64,000 nt of DNA from Hymenobacter sediminis (GTDB lineage: Bacteria; Bacteroidota; Bacteroidia; Cytophagales; Hymenobacteraceae). The DNA lies in NCBI RefSeq assembly GCF_003231285.1, contig NZ_QKNS01000009.1, positions 1 to 64,000 of the forward strand. Reading direction: 5' to 3'. Position numbers and translations under genes: made by a program. The notes beneath the pieces are model-generated. The model saw nothing but the letters and a program-made list of their open reading frames with translations, did not search any database and was not told the DNA's origin. The stretch's first letter is position 1. The number at the start of each line of letters is the position of its first letter. Shown one piece after another: positions 35,805 through 44,045 of the stretch.

Positions 35805-37295
35805 TTATCGTCCGCTAAAAGCCACTTCGTTGTAACGAAGCTCATTTTTAAAGGTACGCAGCTTGGTTTCCTCGTCGATGATGACGTACTCGATACCGGC
35901 CATTTCGGCAAAATCTTCCAGATACTCAGCGGTTAAATTCTGGCTGTAGCCGGTGTGGTGCGCGCCGCCAGCATAAATCCAGGCGGCAGCCCCTACGTTC
36001 AGGCTGGGCTTCACCTGCCAGAGCACGCGGGCCACGGGCAGCTTGGGCAGGTCCTGTTCAGGAGCTACGGCTTCCACCTCGTTTACCACCAGCCGGAAGC
36101 GGTGACCCAAATCGACAATGGTGGCGTTCAGGGCCGGGCCGGCGGGGCAATTAAACACCAGGCGAGCCGGATCGGCTTTGCCGCCAATGCCGAGTGGGTG
36201 CACTTCTACCTTCGGCTTGCCCTCCGCAATAGTGGGGCAGATTTCCAGCATGTGGGAGCCAAGGACCTGCTCGTTGCCGGGCTGGAAGTGGTAGGTGTAA
36301 TCTTCCATGAAGGAGTTGCCGCCGGGCAGGCCTGCACCCATCACTTTCATGGCGCGCACCAAAGCAGAGGTTTTCCAGTCACCTTCGCCACCAAAGCCGT
36401 AGCCTTCAGCCATCAGGCGCTGGGTAGCAATGCCGGGCAGCTGGGCCATGCCGTGCAGGTCCTCGAAGGTATCGGTGAAGCCGATGGCCTTGGTGTCCTG
36501 CAGGAACTTGCGCATGCCGACCTCAATGCGGGCCGCTTCGCGCAGGGAGTCGCGCTGGGCGCCGCCTTCGCGCAGGCTCTCGCCGAGCTCGTACTCCTGC
36601 TCGTAGGTTGCCAGCAACTCGTTTACCTGCTCGTCGCTTACCTCCTTGATAACCGCTACCAGGTCGCCGATGCCGTAGGTGTTCACCGAGTAGCCAAACT
36701 TCAGCTCGGCTTCTACCTTGTCGCCTTCGGTTACGGCTACGTAGCGCATGTTGTCGCCGAAACGCACGATGCGGGCGCCCTGCCAGTCAGCCCAGGCGCA
36801 GGCGGCGCGGGCCCAGATGCTGAGGCGCTCATGCACATCGGCGCTCTGCCAGTGACCAACTACCACCTTGCGCTTCAGCTTTAAGCGGGCCCCAATGAAG
36901 CCAAACTCCCGGTCGCCGTGCGCCGATTGGTTGGTGTTCATGAAGTCCATGTCAATGTCGCCCCACGGAATGTCGCGGTTGAACTGGGTGTGCAGGTGGG
37001 CCAGGGGCTTCTGCAGAATCTTCAGGCCGTTGATCCACATTTTGGCCGGCGAGAAGGTGTGCATCCAGGCAATCAGGCCCACACAGTTCTTGGTGGTATT
37101 GGCCTCCTGTACCAGCTGGTAAATCTCATCGGGACCCGTCAGCACGGACTTGTACACGATTTTGATGGGTAGGGCGCTGCCAAGGGCTTCGGCAATCTGC
37201 TGGGAGTGCTGGGCTACCTGCTCCAGGGTTTCGGGGCCGTAGAGGTGCTGGCTGCCGGTGATAAACCAGGCTTCGTACTGCGAAATGTCAATCAT
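35805..37295 (-). CDS. araA: L-arabinose isomerase
   Basis: Cytoplasmic Mn-dependent enzyme of 496 residues converting L-arabinose to L-ribulose. It is full length for the family and starts with WFITGSQHLYGPETL. Catalytic and metal residues are seen in GFGGEGDWKTSAL (Glu), SFMEDYTYHF (Glu), LGSHMLEICP (His) and AGGAHHTGYS (His). The order in the operon is galM, araB, araD, araA, symporter. A palindromic repeat (37371-37466) separates it from araD and may cause differential expression. Confidence 0.97.
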   Translation of the reverse strand: MIDISQYEAWFITGSQHLYGPETLEQVAQHSQQIAEALGSALPIKIVYKSVLTGPDEIYQLVQEANTTKNCVGLIAWMHTFSPAKMWINGLKILQKPLAHLHTQFNRDIPWGDIDMDFMNTNQSAHGDREFGFIGARLKLKRKVVVGHWQSADVHERLSIWARAACAWADWQGARIVRFGDNMRYVAVTEGDKVEAELKFGYSVNTYGIGDLVAVIKEVSDEQVNELLATYEQEYELGESLREGGAQRDSLREAARIEVGMRKFLQDTKAIGFTDTFEDLHGMAQLPGIATQRLMAEGYGFGGEGDWKTSALVRAMKVMGAGLPGGNSFMEDYTYHFQPGNEQVLGSHMLEICPTIAEGKPKVEVHPLGIGGKADPARLVFNCPAGPALNATIVDLGHRFRLVVNEVEAVAPEQDLPKLPVARVLWQVKPSLNVGAAAWIYAGGAHHTGYSQNLTAEYLEDFAEMAGIEYVIIDEETKLRTFKNELRYNEVAFSGR

Positions 37296-37370
37296 ATACT
37301 TGGGGTGGAGATGTCAGGGAGAATTGTCGTGCAGAGCGTAGCATCTCGCCTGCCGACGGTGTGGTACTAT

Positions 37371-37466
37371 TGTCATGCTGAGCGTAGCCGAAGCATCTCT
37401 ACCGCTTTGTTGCTACCCTAGTTGATTAGCTAGAGGTAGAGGTCCTTCGCTCCGCTCAGGATGACA
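37371..37466. repeat. Palindromic intergenic repeat, copy 3, between araD and araA
   Basis: Arms 37371-37403 (TGTCATGCTGAGCGTAGC...) and 37435-37466 are imperfect inverted repeats of the same family as 31696-31779. A degenerate partial arm, TTGTCGTGCAGAGCGTAGC, is at about 37324-37342. It lies inside the arabinose operon and may act as an RNA-stability or attenuation element. Confidence 0.75.
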
Positions 37467-37491
37467 CGTAAAGTTGTTTTAAGCAGCGTCC

Positions 37492-38193
37492 TTACGACTG
37501 GCCGTAGTATGAATGCAGGCCGTGCTTGCGCTCGTAGTGTTTCTTGATGAGGGAGTCCTTGAGGCGGGGCACGTCGGGGCGGAGGGTGCAGCTGAGGTAG
37601 GCCATGCGGGCTACTTCTTCCAGCACGGCGCTGTGGTAGACGGCTTTTTCCACCGTTTTGCCCCAGGTGAAGGGGGCGTGGTTGCTTAGCAGCACCATTT
37701 CCACTTCTTCGGGCGAGAGGCCGCGGCGCTGAAACTCGTTGATGATCTGCCAGCCAGTCTGGTGCTCGTAGTCGCCGGCAATCATGTCGTCGCTCATGGG
37801 CGGGGCGCAGGGAATGTCGGCGGTGAGGTGGTCGGCGTGGGTCGTGCCCAGAATCGGGATGTCGAGCTGGGCTTGGGCCCAGGCCGTAGCGTAGGTGGAA
37901 TGCGTGTGCACAATGCCCCCGATGTGCTCCCAGTGGCTGTACAGCACCGCGTGCGTCTTGGTGTCCGATGAAGGACGCTTGGTGCCTTCTACTATCTCAT
38001 TGGCAAAGCTCACGATGACAATGTCTTCGGGCCGGAGGGTAGCGTAGGGCACGCCGCTGGGCTTAATAGCAAACACGCGGTTTTCACGGTCTACCACGCT
38101 GGCATTGCCAAAGGTGAAAAGCACCAGCCCCAGTTGAGGCAGCTGCATGTTGGCCTCGTAGCAGGCCTGCTTTAAGTCTTGGTATTGGCTCAT
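37492..38193 (-). CDS. araD: L-ribulose-5-phosphate 4-epimerase
   Basis: Cytoplasmic zinc enzyme of 233 residues converting L-ribulose-5-phosphate to D-xylulose-5-phosphate. It belongs to the class II aldolase fold. Zinc ligands are His96 and His98 (VHTHS) and His172 (SNHAPFTWG); the C-terminal HSYYGQ carries the catalytic Tyr region. The length equals E. coli AraD. Its start overlaps the araB stop by 4 bases, indicating translational coupling. Confidence 0.97.
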   Translation of the reverse strand: MSQYQDLKQACYEANMQLPQLGLVLFTFGNASVVDRENRVFAIKPSGVPYATLRPEDIVIVSFANEIVEGTKRPSSDTKTHAVLYSHWEHIGGIVHTHSTYATAWAQAQLDIPILGTTHADHLTADIPCAPPMSDDMIAGDYEHQTGWQIINEFQRRGLSPEEVEMVLLSNHAPFTWGKTVEKAVYHSAVLEEVARMAYLSCTLRPDVPRLKDSLIKKHYERKHGLHSYYGQS

Positions 38194-39923
38194 GCTTGGT
38201 CAACCAGCTCGGTTTCGGCAACTTCGCCGGCCTGCAGCTGGGTAGCTTGTTCTACATACTGCCCGAAGGCCTGGTACTGCTCGTAGCGGCGCTGGTAGTC
38301 GGCTACGCGGGCGGGGTTGGGCGTGTAGGTTTCGGCGAAGCCGTTGCCCATAGCCTTCTGGGCCGATACCACATCGGGGTGGATGCCGGCGGCTACGGCC
38401 GCGTATATGGCCGCACCCAGGGCCGGCGCCTGGTCCGATTCGGCCACTTTGATGGGACGGTTGAGCACGTCGGCCAGGGTCTGCATCATAAAGCCCGACT
38501 TCTTTGCTACCCCGCCCAAGCCAATTACCTGCTTAATCGGAATGCCTTCCTGCTCGAAGCGCTCCACGATTTGCTTGGAGCCGTAGCAGATGGATTCCAC
38601 CAGGGCCCGGAAAATCTGGGGGGCCGAGGTGCCCATCGTGAGGTTCATGATAGCGCCTTTCAGGGCCTGGTTGGCGTCGGGCGTGCGGCGGCCGTTCACC
38701 CAGTCCAGGGCCAATACCTGCGACTCGTCGGGGTTTACGGCGGCAGCAGCCTTGTTCAGCTCAGCCATCATCTTGTCGCTCAGCTCCTCGCGCAGGGCGG
38801 CTTGCTGGTCCGGGGTTAGGACGGAGGACTGGGGTAGGAGGGCGCGCAACGGCCATTCAATCACTTGGCGGAACCAGGCCAGCAGGTCGCCTACGGCCGA
38901 TTGGCCGGCTTCCAAACCCAACATGCCCGGAATCACGGAGCCATCTACCTGCCCGCAGATGCCGGGCACTAGCTTGTCGCCTACCTCGTTCATGGGCGCT
39001 ACTACAATGTCGCAGGTAGAAGTGCCCATTACCTTCACCATCGAATAGGCCTCGATTTCACCCGCCACGGCGCCGGCGTGGGCATCGAACGAGCCCACAG
39101 CTACCACCGTGTTGGTGGTCAGGCCCAGGCGTTGCGCCCACTCTTCCGAGAGGTGACCGGCTACTTCGTCGGCGGTGTAGGTTTCCTCGAATAGCCGCTC
39201 CCGCAGGCCGCCCAGCTTGGGCTCCAGCAGGGTTAGGAACTCTTCGGAGGGTAGGCCGCCCCAGCTCTCGTGCCACATGGCTTTGTGGCCGGCGGCGCAG
39301 CGGCTGCGCTTAAAGGTGTTTAGCTCGCCGCCCGTGAGCAGCAACGTCAGCCAGTCGCAGTGCTCCATCCAGGAGTAGGCGGCTTTGGCTACGGCTTCGT
39401 CCTCGCGCACGACGTGGGCAATCTTGGCCCAGAACCACTCCGAGGAGTAGATACCGCCCTCAAACTGAGTGTAGTCGGGGCCGCCCCAGGTGCGGGCTTT
39501 GTGGTTGATTTCGGCGGCTTCGGGCAGGGCCGTGTGGTCTTTCCAGAGCACGAACATGGCGTTCGGATTGTCCTCGAAGCCGGGCTTGAGGGCCAGGGCT
39601 ACCCCATGCTCGTCCACCGGACCCGGCGTGGAGCCCGTGGTGTCCACAGCCAGCCCCACAATCTGGGCGGCGGGAACGTGCTGGGCCACGCGCCGCACGG
39701 TAGCCTCCAGCCCCTCAATGTGGTCGAGGGGGTGCTGGCGGAACTGGTTTTTGGTGGCGTTGCAGTAGCGCTGCTCTTTCCAGCGGGCGTAGGGATGCAC
39801 GGCCTGGGCTATTTCCTGGCCGGTATGGGCATTCACCAGCACGGCCCGCACGGAGTCGGAGCCGTAGTCGATGCCAATAACGTAGGCTTCGGTCTGGGAA
39901 GATGCTGAATGAGAGGTTTCCAC
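38190..39923 (-). CDS. araB: Ribulokinase
   Basis: FGGY-family kinase of 577 residues phosphorylating L-ribulose with ATP. N-terminal IGIDYGSDSVRAVLVNAHTG, AVDTTGSTPGPVD, LWKDHTA and the C-terminal GLGGVAKKSGFMMQTLADVL are the family landmarks. It is cytoplasmic. It follows galM after 85 bases, and its stop overlaps the araD start by 4 bases. It shows no defect. Confidence 0.96.
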   Translation of the reverse strand: METSHSASSQTEAYVIGIDYGSDSVRAVLVNAHTGQEIAQAVHPYARWKEQRYCNATKNQFRQHPLDHIEGLEATVRRVAQHVPAAQIVGLAVDTTGSTPGPVDEHGVALALKPGFEDNPNAMFVLWKDHTALPEAAEINHKARTWGGPDYTQFEGGIYSSEWFWAKIAHVVREDEAVAKAAYSWMEHCDWLTLLLTGGELNTFKRSRCAAGHKAMWHESWGGLPSEEFLTLLEPKLGGLRERLFEETYTADEVAGHLSEEWAQRLGLTTNTVVAVGSFDAHAGAVAGEIEAYSMVKVMGTSTCDIVVAPMNEVGDKLVPGICGQVDGSVIPGMLGLEAGQSAVGDLLAWFRQVIEWPLRALLPQSSVLTPDQQAALREELSDKMMAELNKAAAAVNPDESQVLALDWVNGRRTPDANQALKGAIMNLTMGTSAPQIFRALVESICYGSKQIVERFEQEGIPIKQVIGLGGVAKKSGFMMQTLADVLNRPIKVAESDQAPALGAAIYAAVAAGIHPDVVSAQKAMGNGFAETYTPNPARVADYQRRYEQYQAFGQYVEQATQLQAGEVAETELVDQA

Positions 39924-40008
39924 GGAATGGTGAAGTTGAGAAGTTGTGAGTTGATGGGAGGTAGTCAGCGGAATGCTTTGAATGACAGTACTGCTGACCG
40001 CCCTTCAC

Positions 40009-41214
40009 CTATTGTCGCACGCCAAACGTGTAGGTAGTCGTGGATTGCAGAGTTTGGCCCGGCTTCAGGATGGTAGTCGGGAACTTAGGCTGGTTGGGCG
40101 AGTCGGGGAAGTGCTGGGTTTCCATGCAAAAGCCCGCGTGCTTGCCGTACACGGTGCCGCCTTTGCCCTTCAGGGTACCATCGAGGAAGTTGCCGGTGTA
40201 AAACTGCAGGCCCGGCTCGGTGGTCTGCACCGTCATGGTGCGGCCGGTAGTGGGCTCGTACACCGTGGCGGCCGTATGCAGGCCGCTGGCCTGGTTGAGA
40301 ATCCAGTTATGGTCGTAGCCACCGGGCACCTGACCAATCCGCTCGCCAATGGTATGGGGGGTAGTAAAATCGAAGGGCGTGCCCTTAACGGGACGCAGCT
40401 CGCCGGTCGGGATGAGGCCGGCATCCACCACGTTGTAGCGGTCGGCGGCAATGGTTACCTCGTGACCCAGTATGTCCTTGGTCTGACCCAGGCCCAGGTT
40501 AAAGTAGGCGTGGTTGGTGAGGTTGACGGGGGTAGCCTTGTCAGTGGTGGCCGAGTAGTCGATACGCAGGGCATCGTCGGGGGTGAGGGTGTACACCACC
40601 TTCACGTTGAGGTTGCCGGGATACCCTTCTTCACCGTCTTTGCTGAGGTAGGTGAGCGTAAGGGTCTGCCCCTCGGGGGAGGTGCCGGGCTGGGCCTGCC
40701 ACACTACTTTGTCGAAGCCTTTTTTACCACCGTGCAGGGTGTTTTCGCCGTTGTTTTTGGCCAGCGTGTACTCCTTGCCGTCCAGGGTGAACTTACCGCC
40801 TTTAATACGGTTGCCGTAGCGCCCGATCAGCGCCCCAAAGTAGGGCCCCGATTTCAGAAACTCCGGACTCTGGTAGCCGCTCACGTTGTCGAAGCCCAGC
40901 ACTACGTCGCCCAGCTTGCCGCTTTTGTCGGGCACCAGCAGGCTCGTGATGGTGCCACCATAATTGGTGATACCCACCTTCAAGCCATGCGCATTGGTGA
41001 GGGTGTAGAGTTGCACTTCGGTGCCATCTTGGGTTTTGCCGAAGGAAGCGGCGGTAGGTGCTGTGGTATTGGCAGCGGATGTTTGGGTGGTATCGGCAGT
41101 GGCGGTGGTGCCGACTGCTGACTCCTGCGTGGGAGCCGACTGGTTGCAGCCGCTGAAAGAGAGTAGCCCGGCCGCGCTAAAAGTCAGAAGGCCAACGCGG
41201 TTTATGTGCATCAT
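40009..41214 (-). CDS. galM: Aldose 1-epimerase, lipoprotein
   Basis: Mutarotase of about 401 residues interconverting alpha and beta forms of aldoses, here probably L-arabinose after release from arabinan. The start MMHINRV at 41214 leads a lipoprotein signal ending SFSGC; the open extension to 41283 is not needed. The catalytic residues lie in NHAYFNLG (His) and LQFYTGNFLDGT with Glu just before (TTEPGLQFY). Family landmarks GRYGNRIKGGKFTLDGKEY and LHGGKKGFDKVVW are present. As an exported form it would act before transport. It is the first gene of the araBDA operon, with operators at 41279 and 41421. Confidence 0.92.
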   Translation of the reverse strand: MMHINRVGLLTFSAAGLLSFSGCNQSAPTQESAVGTTATADTTQTSAANTTAPTAASFGKTQDGTEVQLYTLTNAHGLKVGITNYGGTITSLLVPDKSGKLGDVVLGFDNVSGYQSPEFLKSGPYFGALIGRYGNRIKGGKFTLDGKEYTLAKNNGENTLHGGKKGFDKVVWQAQPGTSPEGQTLTLTYLSKDGEEGYPGNLNVKVVYTLTPDDALRIDYSATTDKATPVNLTNHAYFNLGLGQTKDILGHEVTIAADRYNVVDAGLIPTGELRPVKGTPFDFTTPHTIGERIGQVPGGYDHNWILNQASGLHTAATVYEPTTGRTMTVQTTEPGLQFYTGNFLDGTLKGKGGTVYGKHAGFCMETQHFPDSPNQPKFPTTILKPGQTLQSTTTYTFGVRQ

Positions 41215-41278
41215 AAGGGTAGGAAGTTGGGAAGGCATAGAGAGTGGAAACGGTATCCAATGATACATGTTATTAATA

Positions 41279-41292
41279 GACAATGGATTGTG
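41279..41292 (-). promoter_or_regulatory. Weak candidate operator close to galM
   Basis: GACAATGGATTGTG matches 12 of 14 bases of the symmetric operator CACAATCGATTGTG found at 58322. It is 65 bases before the galM start and 142 bases (start to start) from the strong site at 41421, within an A/T-rich leader. It could be a secondary site. Confidence 0.35.
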
Positions 41293-41420
41293 TAAATCGA
41301 TATATTGTATAAATCATTGATTTATAGTATGTTGATATTGGCATTGGGCCTTGTGTATTCGCTCAATTCGTTTTCGATTCGAGTTTTCGAACTGTAAAGT
41401 AGATATTCATTCTTATTTCG

Positions 41421-41434
41421 CACAATCGTTTGTG
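41421..41434 (-). promoter_or_regulatory. Arabinose-regulon LacI operator before galM-araBDA
   Basis: CACAATCGTTTGTG is the exact reverse complement of the consensus. On the minus strand it is followed after about 19 bases by TACTTTA, and the tkt site at 53998 has TACTTTC at similar spacing, so the operator probably covers the -33 region. It lies 207 bases before the galM ATG and just after the stop of the GH43 gene. Confidence 0.8.
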
Positions 41435-41500
41435 TCTATTACACATAAAAATGTCCTCCAATTGGGCGTAAAAGCTGATCAGTTCCCTCTTCTGCAGGCC

Positions 41501-43204
41501 TTACAAGACAGTTACCTTTTGTGTAAAGAAGCCGGCGGCACGGCGAACATGGACTATATATATGCCCGGCCGCAGGTTGGCCTCTACGCGCAGGGTAGTA
41601 AGCTCACGCCGGAAATTGTGCCGATACACAACTGTGCCCAGCTGGTTGACGACTTCTACGTGGGTAGTCTGCTGGCTTGGTTGGGTTCCGAGGTCAATGG
41701 TGAAGCTTCCAGTGGGAGAAGGTACCGGATACACCGCTACCCCTTGTAGCTGCACGCCCGAAGCTGCGGACAGAGGGCCACTGGCCGCCGGGGTAAGCGT
41801 CCACTGCTGACAAGCGCAGCCGTTGTAGTCCCATAGGCCGAGCTGCTGCCCGGCGACCTGCGAAGCGTTAGGCACTTCTACTACCCGGTTGCCGTTGGCT
41901 GAAGCCAGTACAAGGCCACCATCGGCGGCGCGGTCAATGCGGTAGCGCTGGCAGGGTAGGCCATTATAAGCGAACAATTGCAGTTTGGCTCCGGCGTCGG
42001 GTGAGCAACCCGAAACATCGGCTGCTAAGCCCCCTAGGGCATTGGTAATTTTGTACTCACCATCGCCCAGTGGGGTGAAGTCCCAGCGCTGACAGTCCAA
42101 GCCGGTGGGCGTGCCCTGAGCAATCATCTGCCCCGATACGCCAGTGCAGCCCCAGGCGTCCCACACCAGGTTGCTGTTGCGGCTCTTGATTTCGTAACGA
42201 CCTGCAGCTACCCAGTCGCGGCTGACGGTGGGCCAGCCGGCGGCCGTCCAGGTCAGCTTGGCCAGGCCCAGCTTCGGAACGCCATTGTCGTCGCCATCAT
42301 AATAATGGTGCGAGAAATAGCTGACGCCGTTTTCCTCAAAGATGCCCGTGTGGCCCGGCCCCACGTAGCGCCCCGACACGTTCAGAATCAGGTCGCCGCC
42401 GTTGTTGTTCAAATCAACCCCTTGCTGGTCCAGAAACGGCCCGGTGGGGGAGGTAGAGCGGCCGGCCTGAATGTAGTAGGTACTGTTCACGCCCTGGCAG
42501 CAGCTGCCCCGGTTGATGAACAAGTAGTAGTAGCTGCCGTGCTTGGTGAGGTAGGCTGCTTCTACGTTACCGTTGGCCACGGCAAACTGCTGGGTGGTAG
42601 CGCCATTGAGGGGCTTGCCCGTGGTAGGGTTGAGCTGGAGAATCCGGATGCCACCGAAAAACGAGCCGTAGCTAAACCACACGTCGTTGTTCGCGTCGCG
42701 GAAAACGGCGGGGTCAATAGCATTGGCACTGCTGCCGGCGTTCGAGCTGATAACCTCGCCCTGGTCTTCCCAGCGGTAATTGGGGCTGGCGGGGTCGAGG
42801 GTGACATTGGTGGCCAGACCCATAGCCGATACTTTGGAGCCGAAGGTGGAGCAGGAATAGTAGAGGTAGTACTTGCCGTTCATGAAAATGCACTCCGGGG
42901 CCCAGAAGTTACCCGTAAAGCCAGGCACTTTGGCCGTAATCCAGCTGGGGATGGCATTGTTGGCAAACACCGGCCGGGGGCCAGGTGTCCAGTTTACCAA
43001 ATCGGTGGAGTACAGGCTATAGATGCCCTGGCCAGTAGCAAAAATCCAATACTTATTGCCCTCCTTCACAATAGAGGAAGGGTCATGAACTCCAGTCAGG
43101 CCCTGCAGGGCGTAGGCACGGGGGCTGACCCAGGCCAGCAGAAATAAAATGGCGCTCAGCCGAAAAAAAGCCCGTAGGCGCTGGGTGAGTAAGAATGTAC
43201 GCAT
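41501..43204 (-). CDS. GH43 arabinanase-like enzyme with ricin-type lectin and T9SS sorting domain
   Basis: Secreted enzyme of 567 residues. The start MRTFLLTQRLRAFF at 43204 gives a signal peptide; the open frame further upstream reads through GH43 pseudogene DNA in another frame. The five-bladed propeller GH43 domain (about 35-330) has catalytic Asp in GVHDPSS, Asp in NAIDPAVF and Glu in NVEAAYL. A ricin-like repeat domain follows (YEIKSRNSNLVWDAW, then two QRW/QQWT-type repeats, about 335-475). A type IX secretion type A domain (VYPVPSPTGSFTIDLGT to the C-terminus) targets it to the cell surface or medium. It likely cuts alpha-1,5-arabinan outside the cell. It is last in the susC-susD unit. 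Confidence 0.92.
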   Translation of the reverse strand: MRTFLLTQRLRAFFRLSAILFLLAWVSPRAYALQGLTGVHDPSSIVKEGNKYWIFATGQGIYSLYSTDLVNWTPGPRPVFANNAIPSWITAKVPGFTGNFWAPECIFMNGKYYLYYSCSTFGSKVSAMGLATNVTLDPASPNYRWEDQGEVISSNAGSSANAIDPAVFRDANNDVWFSYGSFFGGIRILQLNPTTGKPLNGATTQQFAVANGNVEAAYLTKHGSYYYLFINRGSCCQGVNSTYYIQAGRSTSPTGPFLDQQGVDLNNNGGDLILNVSGRYVGPGHTGIFEENGVSYFSHHYYDGDDNGVPKLGLAKLTWTAAGWPTVSRDWVAAGRYEIKSRNSNLVWDAWGCTGVSGQMIAQGTPTGLDCQRWDFTPLGDGEYKITNALGGLAADVSGCSPDAGAKLQLFAYNGLPCQRYRIDRAADGGLVLASANGNRVVEVPNASQVAGQQLGLWDYNGCACQQWTLTPAASGPLSAASGVQLQGVAVYPVPSPTGSFTIDLGTQPSQQTTHVEVVNQLGTVVYRHNFRRELTTLRVEANLRPGIYIVHVRRAAGFFTQKVTVL

Positions 43205-43235
43205 GATGGTGGGAAGTAAAGTGGGGGAATTATTG

Positions 43236-43995
43236 TCATGTAAACCGCTTTTCGCCGCCTGGCAGGGGTAGGGCAGTGCCCACGGCAGCTGGTACGCCGA
43301 AGTTGGACGTGCCATCGGGGTTCCAGGTGAACTGCTGCATGCGCGGATTGCGCTTTTCCACGCAGCTTTCGTTTGGGTTGGAGTTGGCGTGGTAAAGAAT
43401 CTAACCCTCCTGCCCGTTTGCGGATTTAAAGAAAGAATTGTGGCCCGTGGAGTACGCCCGCCCCGCTGGGTTCGGCGCAAATACAGGGGTAGCTGATTTC
43501 TGCCAAGAGGCCGGCTGCATGGGGTCGGCGGTGGCTGCGGCAGTGAGCATGCCGAGGGCGTACTGGTCGGTTCCGCAGAAGCTGGCCGAATACACTAAAA
43601 ACGTTTTGTCGGTGTACTTCAGAATCGCAAGGCCTTCATTCACGCCGAAGCCAGCGGCTTCCCAGTGGTACTGGGGTAGGAAAGCTCCACACGCAGCCCC
43701 TCCAATGTCCAGGGGTTACTCATGCGTGAGATGTACAAGCGCTGAATAATATCTACCCTGTTGCGACTCAACCAGATAAAGTAGCGTTTGTCGTTCTGCT
43801 CCAGCACCATGCCATCAATGGCCCAGTGGTCTTCCAGCGAGCTGAACAGACGGCTCTTATCCACTTAGCTACCCGTGGTAGGATCGGCGGCCGGGTTTTC
43901 TACCACCCAAGTGAGCTGCAAGCCCAGGTCGGTTCCGGCCGGACCCGTAGTATCTCGCATGAGTAAGAAGTAGGAAACGCGCTTGGCTGAAAGCA
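43236..43995 (-). pseudogene. Decayed GH43 glycosidase gene
   Basis: The minus strand encodes, in pieces, the middle and end of a second GH43 protein. Pieces are VVENPAADPTTGS, a TAA where Trp is expected, then VDKSRLFSSLEDHWAIDG (stop near 43865). A frameshift follows around 43650-43660, between VELSYP and QYHWEAAGFGVNEG. Next come NEGLAILKYTDKTFLVYSAS and GRAYSTGHNSFFKSANGQEG, then a TAG at 43401-43403 where Trp is expected, then ILYHANSNPNESCVEKRNPR to a TGA at 43236. The upstream part is weakly similar or lost. It follows susD and precedes the intact GH43 gene, which belongs to a different GH43 subgroup. Confidence 0.85.
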
Positions 43996-44045
43996 TAACA
44001 GCCGCTCCAGTTGGCGCCCGGAACGGCTGTTGTAAGCGTGTTGTC

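Noticed and set aside
39982..41121. A 379-codon plus-strand open frame opposite galM
   Set aside because: No recognisable protein features; galM on the other strand has full catalytic motifs.
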